Assembly (NCBI GenBank): GCA_027922465.2
Contig: BQMF02000014.1
Span: 1,426,001-1,490,000, forward strand
Length of the DNA: 64,000 bases
Direction: 5' to 3'
Source: Turritopsis dohrnii
Taxonomy: Eukaryota; Cnidaria; Hydrozoa; Anthoathecata; Oceaniidae
Shown here: positions 34,295-45,939 of the stretch, one piece after another
Layout: each line of letters opens with the position of its first letter
Numbering within the stretch: position 1 is the first letter of the stretch
Position numbers and translations under genes: made by a program
The notes under the pieces: generated by a model
The model's database searches: none
Seen by the model: only the letters and a program-made list of their open reading frames with translations
Told to the model about the DNA's origin: nothing

Positions 34295-36057
34295 CTAATT
34301 TGAAACTAGTTCCAATGCTCTCATGTAAAGATCAGTGCCAAACGAATTAGAAATAGCCAATGGATCAATTTCTTCTGAGAGGCTATTGTAAGTTTCATTA
34401 CTTAACGGACATTCGACTTCAACAACGTCTACCGTTGATAAACCATTATCTGTTGGTGATGGTGATGACCAGTCCATACCATACCAAAGTAATTCTTCTT
34501 GACTGATGGCGTCATTTTGAAATTCAGAAACATGATTTAGCCTTGAGTTTCTGAGATCCAACATTCCATTTGACCATACTTTACGCGGCGACCAATTTTT
34601 CATAGACCTTACTGGATGAGCGTTCCATCCGTTGACGAAACTTTTTATTACATGATTAATTCTAGGCAGGTATATGTATTGAAGGATGAACATATGAACC
34701 AGGTTATCCAGCTGTAGAAGACCTAAAAGTAGGGCATTTTCAATGAACATGGTAGGAGGTAAGGAGTACATTTAAATCCTCACGAACCCAATCGCAAAAA
34801 ATGAATGCCATATTCATATTTGGATGCTAAAATAAGATGCACATGACTTAAAACTTTACCTTGCTCTTCAAGAGCTTGGAATGTGTAGTAGAAGTTGCAA
34901 GAGACGTAATTCCATACGTCTCTCCATAACCTTTCAATTCGCTGGTTATGAACTGATGACCCAGCTAAAAAACTACCCCGATTTTCACCTAAACAACATT
35001 TCGAAAGATTGAAATCTTGATTCAAGGACACATAAAATGAAGTACTCGTCGTTGGTCATTAGTTTGTTGTTAATTGTTGCTAATCCAACATCTAACGCAG
35101 AAATGGCTTACTTGAATTAATATAAACAATACCTCTTAGCTCTTCCATTCTCCTCCAAACTAAGACATTTTCCCCGCCTTTGTCAGTTCTTACTCTTGAC
35201 GGGATTCCGAAATTACTGATGGCTTCCTCAAACAAAGTCAGCACTGTCTCTTTCCTATTATTACAACTGCATTTTAGGAAGGTTATCAAACGAGAATTGC
35301 CATCGATGCATCCATGTATGACAAAACCCCAATTTATAAGGCTATGATGCCCATCTATATGCCAAAGGCTATTTGGCGCCGGAACAGAATATTTTCTTCT
35401 TTTAATTAAGACTGCCCAACGTGTACGGGAAGCTTGTGGATCGATTCTTGCAAGACTCGCAGTTACTCGTCGCTGTTGGACCCGTATTCCTACTGATTTA
35501 AGATGTCCAAGGACAATAAATCTGCCAGCAGCTAAACCATGAGTTCCACGAAAATTATTAATGATATCATCGAGTTCTTCATCAGTAATATCTGAATATC
35601 CGGTGACATCATTCAGTCCAAACTCTGTTACTCTCCGTGCAATAGTCCAACGTGAAACAAGCAAAAGTTCACTAATTTCCTTCCAATTAAAACCTAATTG
35701 TCTGAAATATAGTAATACACCTTCATCAATTTTTATTTTAGGTCTACCTGGACCTTGGATTGAAGTTGTTGACACTGTTGTCGTATATATGCTAATTTGA
35801 TCATCTGCATTTAACAATGATCTTTGTATTTCCACAGCAAAAACTTCCATTTGACGTAGCAATGGAAATACTTTCACTCTTGACCTTGGCAATGCATTGG
35901 TGAGATAATTGAGGAAAGAAAGTGATATATCTATTTTTTCTTTGAGGGACAATAAATCACAATCATTTGTTTCCCTATGAAAAATGTTATCTACTAAAAT
36001 GGACAAATCTTCAAAAAAAGATTCTACGCTGCTTACTGTCAGCTCAAGTTCCGCCAT
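34295..36057 (-). CDS. DDE integrase/transposase, IS3-like eukaryotic (IS3EU) type
   Basis: Three exons in phase on minus: 36057-35112 (donor GTAAGC), 34988-34860 (acceptor TTTAG, donor GTAAAG), 34722-34295 (acceptor TTTTAG), 500 residues. An in-frame ATG at 36078 would add seven residues. Order: helical N-terminus (1-95); a GPGRPKIKID linker and helix-turn-helix (about 100-148, with FNWKEISELLLVSRWTIARR); a second helical region (155-215); and an integrase core with LWHIDGHH (D235), VRTDKGGEN (D292) and HNQRIERLW (E334). The third acidic residue is 41 residues after the second. A conserved region with YLPRINHVIKSFVNGWNAHP and an acidic tail follow. It should bind the terminal repeats and catalyse excision and integration. 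All catalytic residues are present and no frame break is seen. Confidence 0.88.
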
Positions 36058-36354
36058 TTTTCTGCTGAACGTGAACACTTCGTATCGTTTCTATTCATTA
36101 CTAGCTAAAATGCAGACCAGACAGTAATCTGCGTTTCAATTTTATTGACCATATATTATGAAAGAGACAAAATAAATAACACAATATTGTATATATTATG
36201 TATTTACAATTCATCAATTCGATAAATTTTAAAAATATTGTAACAAAAAAATGAAAATATCTAAAAATATTATAGAACAAAGAATATATAGTTTGTTTTA
36301 TAATAAATTCATATTTCATTAGAATATTGCTACATTTGAACAACCATAGCTTTA

Positions 36355-36880
36355 TGGTACTGAATCAATGTACTTTGGCACTTGAAAATAGATATGTTTT
36401 TCGTGTCAGCACAGATCAGACTTTCTTGTTACTTTCTACGTTTGTTAGTTATCTGTTCTGTCTTTTATCATCAAGGTTTTCAAAAATCGAGTTAAAAAAA
36501 GGCAGTTATCTGTTCGAATTCATTTTCGGTTTCAAGAAATTATAATTCAAAACATACATTTGTTTTTCGAAGAAACGAGTTTTTTTTTCTACATAAGCTC
36601 TTATAAAAAAAAACGTACGTTATAAACAGCTCATGCATGTATAATTCTTTTGTCCTCTAATAAATTAAATTGCTGGTGTGTTACAATTAGACCCTATTTA
36701 CACGAGTTAGTAATTTTAAACATTATTATCGTTTATGCCAGTTTTCCACCAGTAAGATATTTCAAGAAATAACGTTTACAGAACTTTTAAGAAAAGTAAA
36801 ATTTCGAAAGTATTCTTGTGGCAAGTACTTTTGCTGCTACCGTTTTGCGCCATCTGGCTCTTGTTAATTTTTTAAAATAT
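36355..36880. other. Gap between transposons, no gene
   Basis: AT-rich non-coding sequence after the IS3EU-like element and before the pogo remnant. It should include the displaced right flank of the MITE at 30293. Confidence 0.4.
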
Positions 36881-36881
36881 A

Positions 36882-38239
36882 CAGTACACTCCCGATAACT
36901 CGAACCTCCAAGGGACCAAAAAAATAGTTCGAGTTATCGAATGTTCGAGTTATTGGGGCATTCGATAACTCGAACTTTGGCCGATAAGTGAAAATAGTTC
37001 GAGTTATTAAAAGTTTTTTTTCTTTTCTATTCTAACAAGAAAAGTATACAGTACATAGTTATACATCACTGAAAAAAAGTTCTAATGTCACTCTGTTTCA
37101 TTGTAGCGTTAACGTCGTCTTTTGTTGAATATCTTCACCGCATAGACTGAAGGGCAGTCATGCAGCACTTGCAATGCCTCCCGAATATCACTAACTTTTG
37201 GGCAAACTGGGTCCAACAGAACATCCTCATCATCATCATCCTCATCACCATCATCTCCATTCGCTGCATTCATCACCTCTTCTATCAACTCTTCATCTGA
37301 TAGTAAAGGTTCTGTACTCATCACGTTTTGGTCTGCAGAAATGACATCTTCAACTGTTGTACCTGGAGGGTAAAAATCACCAAGTTTTTCGATCTGATTT
37401 TGAAGGTCTCTAAAAGGGTCATCGTCATCTGACTGGGCAGATGCCTGCTGATCTTTCGAAATTCCTTCTTTCGCAAAGCAATTGACGACGGTAATTCCTG
37501 CTTTCGCAAAACAATTGACGAGCATTTTCATTGCGTCTAAAATCGAAAAAACAGGAAGATCCTTTCCTTTATCAATAGCTACGACGAGCCTTTGCAATGC
37601 TAAAGACTTATAATAGGCTTTCAAAGAGCATAAAACTCCTTGATCCATTGGTTGGAGTTTAGATGTGGTATTCGGTGGTAAGAAAACAAGCTCAATGGAT
37701 TTGAGATTATCGATTGTCGGATGTGCTGGGCAGTTATCTATGATAAGCTCTACTTTCTTCTTCTCTTTTGTAAACTTTGTATCTATTTCTCATATCCACT
37801 CTTCAAAAAGTATGCTAACCATCCAACTTTTATTTTGATTTCTGTATCTGTTTCTGTAAGTGTTTAACTCCTTTGAAGCAGCGAGGGGATTTTGATTTAC
37901 CAATGACAAACATTTACAAGTTTCATGCATTTTACAATTTACAAGAGAAAAAAAGTTTTTGTCAATTTTGGAAGAACCATTTATATTATTGAATAAAAAG
38001 TAGACACTTTTTACTGAGATTGTTTTCATTTTTCCTCTGAAGTTCGAGTTATCGGGGGAATTTCCGTCCAGGGGACAGAAAAAATGGTTCGACTTAACGA
38101 ATGTTCGAGTTATCGGGGGTTCGAGTTATCGAGTGGTTTTTGTGAGAACGTATTAGCGAAGGTTCAACGGGAATTCAAAAACAGTTCGAGTTACTGGAAG
38201 TTCGAGTTATCGGGGGTTCGAGTTATCGGGAGTGTACTG
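36882..38239 (-). mobile_element. pogo/Tigger transposon remnant with internal deletion
   Basis: 1358 bp bounded by CAGTACACTCCCGATAACTC and its complement, with TA on each side. GTTCGAGTTATCG-type repeats recur just inside both ends. The minus strand retains the C-terminal half of a DDE_1 transposase: KSWMVSILFEEWI near 37795-37840, then a nonsense TGA, then ELIIDNCPAHPTIDNL and PPNTTSKLQPMDQGVL (37630-37760), continuing to a Glu/Asp-rich tail that ends at 37109. D in the IDNCPAHP motif is a catalytic-type residue. The N-terminal DNA-binding part and first catalytic Asp are missing, so the copy cannot act on its own. Confidence 0.85.
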
Positions 38240-38407
38240 TATTTCGATTCTTTATGAATCATCATCAGCTAAAATCTAAAAACGATATGAAACAGATTAA
38301 AAATCTGTACATATATTCACATCAACTGCTCAATCAAAATTGATTGAGTAGTTAATGTGAATGTGTACATATTTTTTAGATAAGGCGCAAGAGCGGAATT
38401 TGTAATT

Positions 38408-38485
38408 AGTAAGTAAGTAAGTAAGTAAGTAAGTAAGGGAGTTTTCAGTCCTTGGGCTTCCATCCGTAATGGTTGGTTCTTCCAC
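38408..38485 (-). repeat. tRNA-derived SINE, 3' end fragment
   Basis: (AAGT)n tail at 38408-38436 followed by CAGTCCTTGGGCTTCCATCC and GTAATGGTTGGTTCTTCC, matching the 3' part of the full SINE at 10291-10585. It is 5' truncated, as expected for retroposition. Confidence 0.8.
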
Positions 38486-38489
38486 CAAT

Positions 38490-39790
38490 TTTTAATTTAA
38501 ACCTGAAGATGTGTCGGAAGCTTTGTTTGAATTACTTTACCATCTTTGCTGAAAACATTCCTTTTGTAAAACTATAGTTTCTACCTAATGAATTTTTGAT
38601 TTGCTTTAGTGAAAAGCAGATAGGAGAAGAATGTTACAAATTTTTAAAACAGGACATTCATGAGGTGTTTTTAATAATCCATGTACTAGTAACAAATCCA
38701 ATCAGTGGAGTAATCTTTTCTCAACCATACTGAAGTCCGAAGTTTCTAATACTTCAATGTTATCAAGAACATGTTCAGTTTTTTGATGTGGTTTCATAAT
38801 GGCATATGAAGACAGATTGTCAATTTCAGATACTGATAAGACTGTTTGTATACAGGTATCGGCTAGTCCCAGGGCACTTGATCCTATGTCATTATAAACA
38901 TCTGGCGCAGATAAGCTTTGTTTTAAATAAATAAAACTTAAAAAGAAACTTGCGTTTTTAGTTAATTCTATGTTTGGAATATTTTTAAGTTTTCCGTAAA
39001 AACGTTTCTAACATGATTTAAGAAGAACGACAAATCAATACAAAATTTACATTCATAACCCAAATAAAATTAAAGCAAGAATAAACAGATACAATGTTTT
39101 AAAATAATCTGCAAGTGCAACCGTAGAAATAAGAAACTTTTACAGAAATATACTTGCATGAGCTGTAACCATGGATACATATCACATGTCTTCTTCGAAA
39201 AAAATTAGAAATAAAGAAAAACGAACAATTCATGCAAAATACTGAAAATAAAACAAAATAAACAAATAAACAAAACAAATAAGGGATTGCTCACAAATGA
39301 CGTCAACCAATTTTTCAAACTTTTTGACCAAGGAAATGCTTCTTTCAACTGTGATTGTAAAAAAAAAACACCGGAATTTGGAGGTATCTTAATCGTCTCT
39401 TAAAAGGAAACCGAATCGGGATGGCAGGAAAATACGGAATGAAAATATTTGCTGAACATAGATAGACAGATATCTAATCAATAATTTAAATGATTAGGTG
39501 GTCCTATATAAAACCATATTTTCCTATATAAAATCGTATTTTCGAACGTTCGCAGTTTTGAATCTAAAAATCTTTAAAGCGGAGTTTTTAGTCGAAGGAC
39601 CTAAAAAATAGTATGAGTTAGGTCGGCTTTTCTGGGCTACGATGATTTCAATTCGATTACGATGATAGCAGATGATTTTAGCCTAAGATGCTAACGAAAG
39701 TTCAAAAGAAATTGAAAATTGGTCCGATTTAGTAAAGTTACAAATTATTCCGGGAGCCAACTGTTTTCAATAATCGAACAAAAAAGATTA
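38490..39790. other. Intergenic, no gene seen
   Basis: About 1.3 kb of AT-rich sequence downstream of the PAN-F5/8C gene. No exons or repeat borders are recognised. Confidence 0.4.
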
Positions 39791-39796
39791 AGATCG

Positions 39797-42700
39797 TTAC
39801 GCGTCATAATAAATGGCTATTTCATGGATAATGATGTAAAGAGGATACCGACTCGTGCGTTTGTATATTCCAAGGTGATTTCCTAAAAAATCATTTTCCC
39901 CTTCACATTCCATTATGAAGGACGTATCCACAATATATGGAATATAACCACACAATGCATCATCTTCTGTATTTGTTTCACCAATGTGTAACTGTGCATA
40001 AGCCGTAGCACCATCAGAGAACAAACGAATGAATCGAACTGTTACCGACATACCAAAGTCGAGTTTTAACCATACATACATTGCGTAACCACTCATAAAA
40101 AATGTATCCACATCACCATCGTAAGCAAGGTGTGGATAATATTCGCTGTAGACGGACTCAGATTCGGAGCTTGCAAAGGATGAAAATTTCGTATATTTCG
40201 CTAAAAAAAAGACGAAAGTATGCCAGTCAGACTTTACTTACACGGAATAATGGTTATCCTAGTATGCCTTTCCCAACCTTTCTGTTATAACACATTAGTT
40301 GACATTGTTTATATGTCTAATATCGTTTTTAATAGCATGAAGGTTAACAATTATGGTTAGAAGGTCTTGATGAAAGGGGATAATAATTAATTAATGGACC
40401 GAGCAAAAAGTTCGTGATAGCGAGATTTATAACGAGATGTAACTGCTGACGGGACCAAGGTATTTGTCCAAGGTAGTGCGAAGCGCATGTTGACATAACA
40501 AGAGTCAACTGTACTCGACTTTCTTGGAAATTATTAGTCGCCAAACTAAAGCAAATCAAATGTATTCTTAATAACTTGAGAATTCATCAATGTTCTATAC
40601 TTGTTTAATGTGTAAAAATTATGTCCAAGCGGTTAAAAGTGAAAAGAAAATGTGTTAGAATTTATTGCGACTGTTTTTAAAGTCAAACGCCCTCTTAATC
40701 TACAGTAATTTCACAATGAATTTTGGCCAGATAATGTCCAAAAAGCTTAAAGGAGTGGTTCGGTTAAAAAATGAAATTTTTAAAATTTACCAATAGTTAT
40801 TCATTTTACGTAACAAATTCAAAATCCTGTAAACAAACTTCATTAATTATTCATAAACCCTATTAAAAGCTTGATCTTTTCATGTTCTTTTAAATTGCTT
40901 TTATCTGTACCTTTTTGCTGACGTCACACCAGCACTTTCATTTATTTTTTTAAAGATGTTTGTGTGTGAAGTTAAAAGAGAAAAAGTGTTCCACAAGGTT
41001 TATAAATGATTTCTGAAAAATGTCAGATGAAGAAAGTTACACAGAAGAAAACTTTTTTAACCAAGATGGGCGTTCTAGTGGAAATGAGGCAGACTCAGAA
41101 GGAGAGGAAAGTTAGGGTGAGCTCAGAAAAATGATGGAATGTTTTAGTCCTTATATATGTTTTAGCCAGAAAAAGAGATTTCAAGTTCATCACCTTATGA
41201 AGACGAAAATGGAAATACTAGTGATATATCCATTGATAACGAAGCATCATCATTCGACATGCGTTGAAGTGGCTTTTGTAGAAGCTCGTGAAATATAAAA
41301 GAAATCGATTTGCATAAAAAATTTGGATTTATAACTTAGCTTTACTTGATAAAGAGTAGCTTGAATTCCTTTTTCCTTCTTACCTGTAAATCTCTTTTGA
41401 AACAAAACTGTTCAAAATGAAGATAACATATTTTTGGATGTTTTGGCAGATTTTCCCTTTTAATGTTAGTTAACCATTTCTGCTTTAAATGCTCATCTTT
41501 TGGCATTGAGAAAAATGTTACGTCTTTATTTCGGGTAACTTTAAACGTATTTTTGTTACATCCTACTGCTACACACCAAGGCAATCTTGAATTTGGAGTT
41601 TGATTATTTTGCTATAAACGCTTCTTTCAATCGCAAACAACTCTTCTATACTTCTAATTCTGTCTTTATACTTAATTTTTTTTTTTCGAAGGTGCGCGAG
41701 TGACGTCATGAATATTTAATTAGATATAGTGCATTGTTAAAAAAATTTGTTTAGAAAGGACATGAGTTAATTTTTAAAAGAAAGAAAATATATTTCCTAG
41801 CAAATAAAATACGCAGAATTCAAATTTGTTAAGATCAGATTTTCGATTTTTTACCGAACCACTCCGTGGAACACAGCAGAGCGCATTAAAGGCAATGATT
41901 CTGGTTTTTTTTTCTAAAAGGACATTCATAAAGCTTTTCTTGTTGGTTATTTAAAATATAAAGCACCTAGTTATAGTTACTACTATTCTTTCTTATTACA
42001 ACCTGTGTTTGGCTTAATTCAGAAAGGTATAAAGTACTGAGAACCATTACGTGTTATTGTACAAATCCTGTAGACAACCATTTAACGTTTTCACTGTTTC
42101 GTAACGACTGCCTGTTTACAGAATGCATCATGTTTTAGACTGCTATCAGTGACAGCACACCTCATCATTAATGTTCCGTTGATTGGAGCTCATCTCATTG
42201 CAAATGCGTGTCTCACCACTTACCCTCTTGGCTAAAAGCTCTTTAATAAACAAAGTCATTAAAATAAACAAACAAACAAACAAAAAGTATTTCTTTTACC
42301 CGTGCATGTGTATCCTTTTGCACTACAATCATCTTGGCATTGTTCAAGCTCAGCACATGGATTGGTAATACGACAAAATGGTCCTTTCTAAATTAGAACA
42401 TAATATGATATGAGGAACTTTGAAAGAATTTGTTATATTATGCTGCACACATATATCTTTACATATATGGTAAATAACCACTTGGAATTATAATTTCTCA
42501 ATCCAGTGAATATTTCAGATTAGTTCGATTAGGCAAAAACTGTAATTCAAGATAATTAACACCAAATTTCAATAAGTCCTCACCCATTTTGAACTCCATG
42601 TGGTTGAAAGGAACTTCCATCCAGAATAGTCGACAGTTTCACTTCCCGAACGACCTTCCAATAATTCACAAACGCCATCCTCAGCTTTATAATTTACATG

Positions 42701-42904
42701 CTGACAGACATCGTTTCCAACACAATGAACAACGCAAGCGGTTTCTTCCATTTTTGTCATTGTTTTAATGACAGTTCCAACGTATCTTCTGTGTTGCTTC
42801 TTTACAGAAAAATTGCCATGTCTCTTGCAAGGCAATCTGTAAACTTCACAGTCCGCCATTCTCAAAATCGACAAAATAAATTGCAAATTTCTATAAAAGA
42901 ACAC
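39797..42904 (-). CDS. Secreted Apple/PAN plus F5/8C (discoidin) domain protein
   Basis: Three exons in phase on minus: 42904-42584 (donor GTGAGG), 42387-42300 (acceptor ATTTAG, donor GTAAAA), 40200-39797 (acceptor TTTTTTAG, stop TAA), total 270 residues. Seen: a hydrophobic N-terminus of about 17 residues (likely signal peptide); a PAN/Apple-type domain at about 18-105 with paired Cys (ACVVHCVGNDVCQHVNY, GVCELLEG); a short five-Cys segment (GPFCRITNPC to GYTCT); then an F5/8C fold at about 138-270 with YSEYYPHLAYDGD, WLKLDFG and a closing HEIAIYYDA. Such proteins are usually secreted or extracellular lectin-like binders. Ligand unknown. Intron 2 (2.1 kb) contains a THAP transposon. Confidence 0.78.
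40751..41865. mobile_element. THAP-encoding transposon, Kolobok-like, in PAN-F5/8C intron
   Basis: Inverted ends AGGAGTGGTTCGGTTAAAAA (left) and TTTTTTACCGAACCACTCC (right). The left end directly follows TTAA; the right flank is GTGGA, so the TTAA there is lost or the border is altered. Inside are a plus-strand acidic ORF starting at 41021 (MSDEESYTEEN, stop soon after) and a minus-strand THAP ORF (41342-41584). THAP plus TTAA plus short AGG-type ends suggests the Kolobok superfamily. At 1.1 kb it is much shorter than an autonomous copy. Confidence 0.6.
41342..41584 (-). CDS. THAP zinc-finger domain protein fragment
   Basis: 80 codons beginning MPWCVAVGCNKN. It has the THAP C2CH layout: C-x4-C at the start, FFSMPKDE, a conserved Trp in KQKWLTNIKR, and C-x2-H in ICYLHFEQ. 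THAP domains bind DNA and occur in P-element and Kolobok transposases. The ORF stops after the domain, so no transposase core remains. Confidence 0.75.
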   Translation of the reverse strand: MPWCVAVGCNKNTFKVTRNKDVTFFSMPKDEHLKQKWLTNIKRENLPKHPKICYLHFEQFCFKRDLQVRRKKEFKLLFIK

Positions 42905-43066
42905 TACAATGGCAATGCGATGGTATCGTAGCTACAAGGACAAGAAGCTGACCGAACATTTACCCGGCGACCAATTACCCTTAACCTATCATTCCTATTA
43001 TTGGTCTCCAGGGAATTGTCCATCGGGCCACTATCAAGACACCGTCTTTTTCCTCATTCAATAATA

Positions 43067-43227
43067 CAGTAGACTCTTTCTAACTCGCACTTCGAAGGGG
43101 AAAACAATCGGAGAGTTTGAGTTATAGAGAGTGATATTGCTAAGTTCTAGCTTGAAGGAACTCACTGATTCAGTTCGAATTATGGAGAGTTCGAGTAATG
43201 GAATGCTGAGTTATAAAGAGTCCACTG
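43067..43227. mobile_element. Small pogo-like MITE
   Basis: 161 bp starting CAGTAGACTCTTTCTAACTC and ending with TTATAAAGAGTCCACTG. Internal blocks (TTCGAAGGGG, GAGTTCGAGTAATGG) resemble the pogo/Tigger copy at 36882. Left flank is TA, right flank CA (mutated). It is non-coding. Confidence 0.65.
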
Positions 43228-43495
43228 CACTCAGTTGTCATGTCAGAATTCATGATGGCGGCGAAGAGAGTAGGCGTGTCTTTTTATCGCTCTTACAGCC
43301 CTTACACTTCTCATCAGTTTTGCTGTTAAAAAGACATGCTTTGTTTCGTCGGATACAATTGGATTAAGCATTGTTGGAGAGGAATTGAGTAATGTAGAAG
43401 AGAATTACATCTTATCAAGTTTATGGTCAAGGGACATGAAAAAGAAAAACCTTTTTTTGCTTTCGCACATCTCTGCTGTATTTTGATACTATTGT

Positions 43496-43834
43496 GTGGG
43501 GATATTCATCCATAAATGCACTGGGTCACAAGATCTAAATTCGTATTTTACAACGACAGGGTATGAAAATATTTCATCGGAATGTTCGAAATCTTCAAAG
43601 AAACTGGGTCATGTTGCAAGTTTATTGAATCTTTATAAACACATCGATATTTTTGCGCTTTCAAAGAAACACGTATCTTGTCCTTGTAAAAGTCCTTGTA
43701 AAAGACCTTGTAAATACATGATAAATGTTACTTACAAAAAATCTTTAGCGGGTGTTGAAAAATCCATTGTTAAAGTCGATCGAGAAACAGGTCCTGACAG
43801 AATCAATCGCCGGTATAACAAGAAATGCTCTTAA
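43496..43834 (+). CDS. Small Cys-rich ORF, unrecognised
   Basis: 112 codons with a CPCKSPCKRPCKY cluster near residue 75, partly from a repeated CCTTGTAAAAG unit. Upstream frames (about 43330-43490) also read protein-like but are interrupted by a TGA, so this could be the 3' part of a broken or spliced gene. The C-x-C-x2-PC-x3-PC-x-Y pattern faintly recalls the Cys-rich extracellular part of DEG/ENaC channels. I would not name it on this basis. Confidence 0.25.
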   Translation: MGIFIHKCTGSQDLNSYFTTTGYENISSECSKSSKKLGHVASLLNLYKHIDIFALSKKHVSCPCKSPCKRPCKYMINVTYKKSLAGVEKSIVKVDRETGPDRINRRYNKKCS

Positions 43835-44329
43835 GCAAAATATATTTGAGAGTTTTTATAAAATTTGATTTTATTTAAACTGATTACCAACATGAACTGA
43901 TCTCCAAACACTCTGTTTCCCGTTATTTATAGACGATTTAGAAGATTTACTTAAAAAATGAATTATGATTGGGCAATCGGACACTGACGATCATCATTGG
44001 TTGAAAAAAATCCCTTTGTATATTTGTTCAAAAAGTTCAAGAAATTTCTATAACAACTGACGTTTTCTGCGTCGCTTTGAATAACAAATAATCCAACCAC
44101 AAACCCAGAGTGTCTTGCCTTTTCGATAGACCGACGGCGCCAAAAAAGACTCAGACAAACACAACTCAATTAATGAACTCTATTGACTGAAAACGACGAC
44201 ATTGCGCAAAAAAGAAATGATCGAGAGGAAAGATGTAACGTTAAAAAAAAACAAAAGAAATAGCAACAAAAATGGCTAAAGTGAATGAGTTTTTAACAAA
44301 AGACTATAGTTGCATAACATTTTACAAGC

Positions 44330-44870
44330 TCTCCTGGAGCATCATAAATAATAAATACATAAATATTTAATATGGCAAGTAGACTTGTCGAGAAATACAT
44401 TCACCATCTTGGCAGGGGATTGAAGGACAATATGCAACTGCAACGTTGAATTATGCATGGGTTCATCAGTTACTACTTTAGCTATACAATATACTTTGTT
44501 GGACAACAGGTCGACACTGCCAGACTGAATCAAAGCTAAATTTTAGCTCAATTCAATCAATCAATCAGAGGACGTGACACTTTATTGTCAGTTTTCCCAA
44601 TTATTGCTTTCATGTTATTATTTTGCAATTGTGTTCTGGTGTGCTGTTTGAGATACTTGTCACTTATTAGATTGGTGTGTATAAACAGTGCTCTGCTAAC
44701 CATCCTTACACACTTCACATTTGTATTTGTAGTCGGAAGACATTTGCCACTACAGTCGGCAGGTATTATAATGTGCCTGACCACAAAAGAAACCACACAA
44801 AATGATTACTACTTCCGCAGAGCAGTTATTTCCATTACTGATTGGTATGCTAATGTTATTACTTAAGGAA
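44330..44870. repeat. Segmental duplicate, copy A
   Basis: About 44330-44540 (GGGATTGAAGGA ... ATGCAACTGCAACG ... TTGTTGGACAAC ... CAGACTGAATCAAAGCTA) matches 45145-45315, and about 44590-44660 (CCCAATTATTGC ... TTGTGTTCTGGTGTGCTG) matches 45600-45670. The copies are diverged by eye (roughly 70-80% alike). No coding function is recognised. Confidence 0.6.
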
Positions 44871-45144
44871 ACCCTAATGTGAAATTATATTTTTCAAGGA
44901 GGCTCCCTTTTACAATGATGATATATCAAATGCCATGCTTTTTTTTAAGGGTACTGCAATATTAAACGATGTCATAAGAAATATCTATTTACATATATAA
45001 AAAATTATTTGTATGTTGTAAAATTGAGAAAACTGATCAAAAAATATTTTTTGACGTCAATAGATAATCGGACGTCAATACACCTCAATATGAAATTCGA
45101 CGTAAAATTTTAGCATATATTTTCATCAAATATTTAACAAGATC

Positions 45145-45930
45145 ACGTAGCAGGCAAACTTGAAGAGAAATATGTATAATGTCGTCCAGGGAATTGAAGG
45201 AATATGCAATTGCAACGATAAATTATTTAATGATTTATCAGCTATTCATTTTGCAAGATATTTTGTTGGACAACGTTTTTACACTTCCAGACTGAATCAA
45301 AGCTAGATTTTACGAACGGAATATTATGTTTGGTCATCTAAAAGATGATATTTTCTTTTTGATTTTTCAAAACTTGATTCACTATTAATTATATATTTCT
45401 CCATAGGGCGAAATATATGTTAAAACCGGCGTTTTACCTGTCCCCATCATCCCCTGTTCAATTTTTGTAGCTACGCATTCCAACTTTGTATGATACAGAC
45501 TAGCTAGCGTGTTATTGTAATGCCAATCAATAATCTCTGTCGTGTTTATTTTTGGCGTGATAGTGGACTGCTGACCAGAGAAGTTAAACTTTATTATTAG
45601 TCTTCCCAAATGCTGTTATTATTGTGCTTTGATCTTTCTATTCTATATTTGTGTTCTGGTGTGTTGCTTTGAATTTACAGAACTGGTTGTTCTCCTTATA
45701 AAAGGGATTTCCTTGATAGAGCTGTATAATAAGATGAGTTTCCAGTTAGGCTACATTATATGATGTCATGGTGTAAAATAAGAATGAGTCTTCAGCCTGC
45801 CTTTTAATAATGATGAACTTTCATCATTGCTCTGAAGTCAACTTCAATGCTTTACTGTTCCAAGAATTTAATTGCCAATCATCATAATACTGTTATCAAC
45901 AAAGACAAGCTTCGCAAAAATGCGACTATA
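45145..45930. repeat. Segmental duplicate, copy B
   Basis: It matches copy A in its first half. Its second half (about 45700-45910: AAAAGGGATTTCC ... CTTCAGCCTG ... CTTCAATG ... CCAAG-ATTTAATT ... TTATCAACA) matches 47255-47460. This is a three-part local duplication series, interrupted by a minus-strand LINE tail at 45388-45440. Confidence 0.6.
45388..45440 (-). repeat. LINE 3'-end fragment
   Basis: The reverse complement reads CCGGTTTTAACATATATTTC followed by GCCCTATGGAGAAATATATAA, the same tail as at 48829-48870 and 50030-50072. It is a 5'-truncated retroposed copy. Confidence 0.65.
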
Positions 45931-45939
45931 TATTTCCCC

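Larger units (their letters stand above)
30963..36348. mobile_element. Intact two-gene DNA transposon: HECT E3 plus IS3-like integrase
   Basis: 5386 bp with 30-bp terminal inverted repeats starting TATGGTTGTT (30963-30992 and 36319-36348, one mismatch), flanked by a perfect 6-bp duplication GCTTTA (30957-30962 and 36349-36354). Two spliced genes converge: a HECT-domain protein on plus (31255-33708) and a DDE integrase on minus (34295-36057). Both are open in all exons. As I recall it, the IS3EU superfamily has 6-bp target duplications and termini beginning 5'-TAY; this element fits both. Intact ends, duplication and frames point to recent activity. The second gene, a ubiquitin ligase, is the unusual part. 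Confidence 0.88.

Noticed and set aside
43496..43834. DEG/ENaC channel assignment for the Cys-rich ORF
   Set aside because: Only a short Cys pattern, partly produced by a DNA repeat, supports it. No transmembrane segment or other channel motif is visible.
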